Below, piece after piece: positions 6,894 through 7,563 of a DNA stretch of 7,563 nt (the stretch's first letter is position 1; each line of letters starts with the position of its first letter). Position numbers and translations under genes: made by a program. The stretch is from the NCBI GenBank assembly GCA_947624695.1, contig CANQLN010000047.1:1-7563 (forward strand), written 5' to 3'. This stretch comes from an uncultured Bacilli bacterium (GTDB lineage: Bacteria; Bacillota_I; Bacilli_A; RF39; UBA660). Under the pieces are notes generated by a model. It saw only the letters and a list, made by a program, of their open reading frames with translations, ran no database searches and had not been told where the DNA came from.

Positions 6894-7025
6894 CTTATCT
6901 TTTTCTACTTCTTTTTTAAGAATATAGACAATTTGAGCGTTAATGCTTCGTTCATTTTTGTCTGCTAATTTCTTAACATCCTCAAATAAGTCTTCGTCAA
7001 TTCTTAATATGTACTCTTTTCTCAT
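6864..7025 (-). CDS. Arc-type ribbon-helix-helix DNA-binding protein
   Basis: A 53-residue protein, too short for usual length cut-offs. MRKEYILRIDEDLFEDVKKL gives the DNA-contacting beta strand (EYILRID) and the first helix; NERSINAQIVYILKKEVE gives the turn and second helix. The Arg-Ser-x-Asn-x-x-Ile pattern is typical of Arc/Mnt-family repressors, which bind as paired dimers to short spaced boxes. A lysine/glutamate-rich tail follows. The ribosome binding site AAGGAAGAG reads on the minus strand at 7034-7042, 8 bases before ATG. The gene converges on the kinase, overlapping it by 4 bases, and is divergent from the surface protein gene. TGATAT boxes around its promoter suggest autorepression and control of the neighbour. 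It could be an antitoxin-like partner of the kinase, but the opposite orientation argues against a classical module. Confidence 0.88.
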   Translation of the reverse strand: MRKEYILRIDEDLFEDVKKLADKNERSINAQIVYILKKEVEKDKKKEDTTIKS

Positions 7026-7041
7026 AATATTTTCTCTTCCT

Positions 7042-7124
7042 TGATATCTATATGATATTATTAATTTTTACAATTTTGTAGATGTCAAATAGATATCATA
7101 ATGATTGCATAATTATTAATATCA
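7042..7124. promoter_or_regulatory. Four TGATAT boxes, probable ribbon-helix-helix operators
   Basis: TGATAT occurs on the plus strand at 7042-7047 and 7053-7058, exactly 11 bases apart, and on the minus strand (ATATCA) at 7093-7098 and 7119-7124. TGATATCTAT at 7042-7051 and its exact complement at 7089-7098 form a ten-base inverted repeat; TGATATTA at 7053-7060 and TAATATCA at 7117-7124 form a second. The first pair overlaps the predicted transcript start and -10 edge of the repressor promoter. The third sits just behind its -35, and the fourth lies in the spacer of the divergent promoter. Assignment to the repressor is inferred from this placement. Confidence 0.55.
7060..7088 (-). promoter_or_regulatory. 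Promoter of the ribbon-helix-helix gene
   Basis: On the minus strand a perfect TTGACA (7083-7088) is followed after 17 bases by ATTAAT (7060-7065), four of six matches to the -10 consensus. Transcription would start near 7053, leaving a leader of about 28 bases that carries the ribosome binding site. Confidence 0.6.
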
Positions 7125-7133
7125 TATTATAAT
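7105..7133 (+). promoter_or_regulatory. Promoter of the surface protein gene
   Basis: TTGCAT (7105-7110) and a perfect TATAAT (7128-7133) are 17 bases apart. Transcription would start near 7140, giving a leader of about 94 bases that contains the inverted repeat at 7158-7185. A TAATATCA box lies in the spacer. Confidence 0.6.
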
Positions 7134-7157
7134 TTAATTGTACAACAATACGACACA

Positions 7158-7185
7158 ATGGTATTAAATTTTAATTTAATACCAT
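7158..7185 (+). repeat. 28-base inverted repeat in the leader of the surface protein gene
   Basis: ATGGTATTAAATT (7158-7170) and its exact complement (7173-7185) are separated by two T. In the transcript it would form a hairpin of about 12 base pairs ending 35 bases before the AAGGAG at 7221-7226. No T tract follows, so it is unlikely to be a terminator. It could be an RNA element or the DNA site of a dimeric regulator. Confidence 0.7.
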
Positions 7186-7233
7186 ATTAATATTGAAGAG
7201 TATTTTCGGTATTATAAACAAAGGAGCAGTAAT

Positions 7234-7563
7234 ATGGAGAAAGATAATAAAAAGAAAGTCATAATCGGAACAACCACAGCAGTAGTATTTCTAATAGTAT
7301 TAGTAATAAGTGCAACCTATGCTTTTTATACCTTAAATGTCACCGATAGTGAAACAAATACCAATATAAATATTGAAACAGGATCAGCAAATGTGGTATC
7401 CATAGAACAAGGAGTAGATAATATTCATATTAATTTATCAGTAAATGATATGGCATCAAATAGTGCAAATAAAGAATATTATGCTACAGATAAGGCAGAA
7501 GAAAGTTATAAAATAACAAAAGAAGAAGGAACATTAGAATTAGCCAAAGTAACCATGAGTAGT
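7234..7563 (+). CDS. Secreted surface protein with SipW/TasA-like signal segment (3' truncated by window)
   Basis: The first 110 residues of a protein that continues beyond the window. MEKDNKKK is followed by a hydrophobic segment at about 9-30 ending SATYA, then FYTLNVTDSETNTNI and an IETGSANV strand. This matches SipW-processed proteins of the TasA/camelysin kind, in which an A-T-x-A site is followed by aromatic residues and a Thr/Asn-rich beta strand. The likely cut is after Ala30. Such proteins form extracellular fibres or are surface-displayed; the role here is not readable without the rest. AAGGAG at 7221-7226 lies 7 bases before ATG. Codon choice (ATA, GTA, GTC, ACA, ACC, GCA) differs from the ATT/GTT/ACT/GCT habit of the other genes. 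Confidence 0.75.
   Translation, partial: MEKDNKKKVIIGTTTAVVFLIVLVISATYAFYTLNVTDSETNTNINIETGSANVVSIEQGVDNIHINLSVNDMASNSANKEYYATDKAEESYKITKEEGTLELAKVTMSS

Noticed and set aside
7158..7185. Invertible promoter (phase-variation switch)
   Set aside because: The inverted arms are only two bases apart, so there is no segment to invert, and no recombinase gene is visible.
1..7563. CRISPR array, tRNA, rRNA or insertion sequence
   Set aside because: No regularly spaced direct repeats, cloverleaf-like segments or transposase motifs were seen on either strand.

Overview
The window is strongly AT-rich DNA with dense, short-spaced genes, GGAGG-type ribosome binding sites and TTA/AAA/GAA/AGA-dominated codon use. 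Gene content (exonuclease VII, PriA) and style point to a low-GC Bacillota lineage, possibly one of the uncultured gut Bacilli/Mollicutes-like groups; this assignment is inference. Every tryptophan I checked is TGG and no complete gene ends in TGA, so nothing requires a non-standard code.

Left part (1-2466): after a possible tail of an upstream gene, an extended -10 promoter drives a three-gene operon. It holds xseA (exonuclease VII large subunit), an unrecognised two-membrane-segment coiled-coil protein, and xseB (small subunit). A clear intrinsic terminator closes it. The membrane protein overlaps xseA and abuts xseB, so it is translationally embedded between the two halves of one nuclease.

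Middle (2467-5938): a single gene for a membrane-anchored extracellular protein, with an Ig-like domain, a Pro/Thr/Ser linker and a transglutaminase-like domain, ends in its own terminator. It is followed by priA, the replication-restart helicase, with its own likely promoter.

Right part (5939-7563): 14 bases after priA comes a HipA-like Ser/Thr kinase gene, where def/fmt would often be found. It converges on a 53-codon minus-strand gene, missed by simple length cut-offs, for an Arc-type ribbon-helix-helix repressor. The two genes overlap by 4 bases, and a bidirectional terminator lies inside both coding ends. The repressor gene is divergent from a surface protein with a SipW/TasA-like signal segment that runs off the window. 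The 208-base divergent region holds a minus-strand promoter, a plus-strand promoter, four TGATAT boxes placed on or next to them, and a 28-base inverted repeat in the presumed leader of the surface gene. The simplest reading is a small repressor controlling itself and the surface protein. Whether the kinase belongs to this circuit is open.
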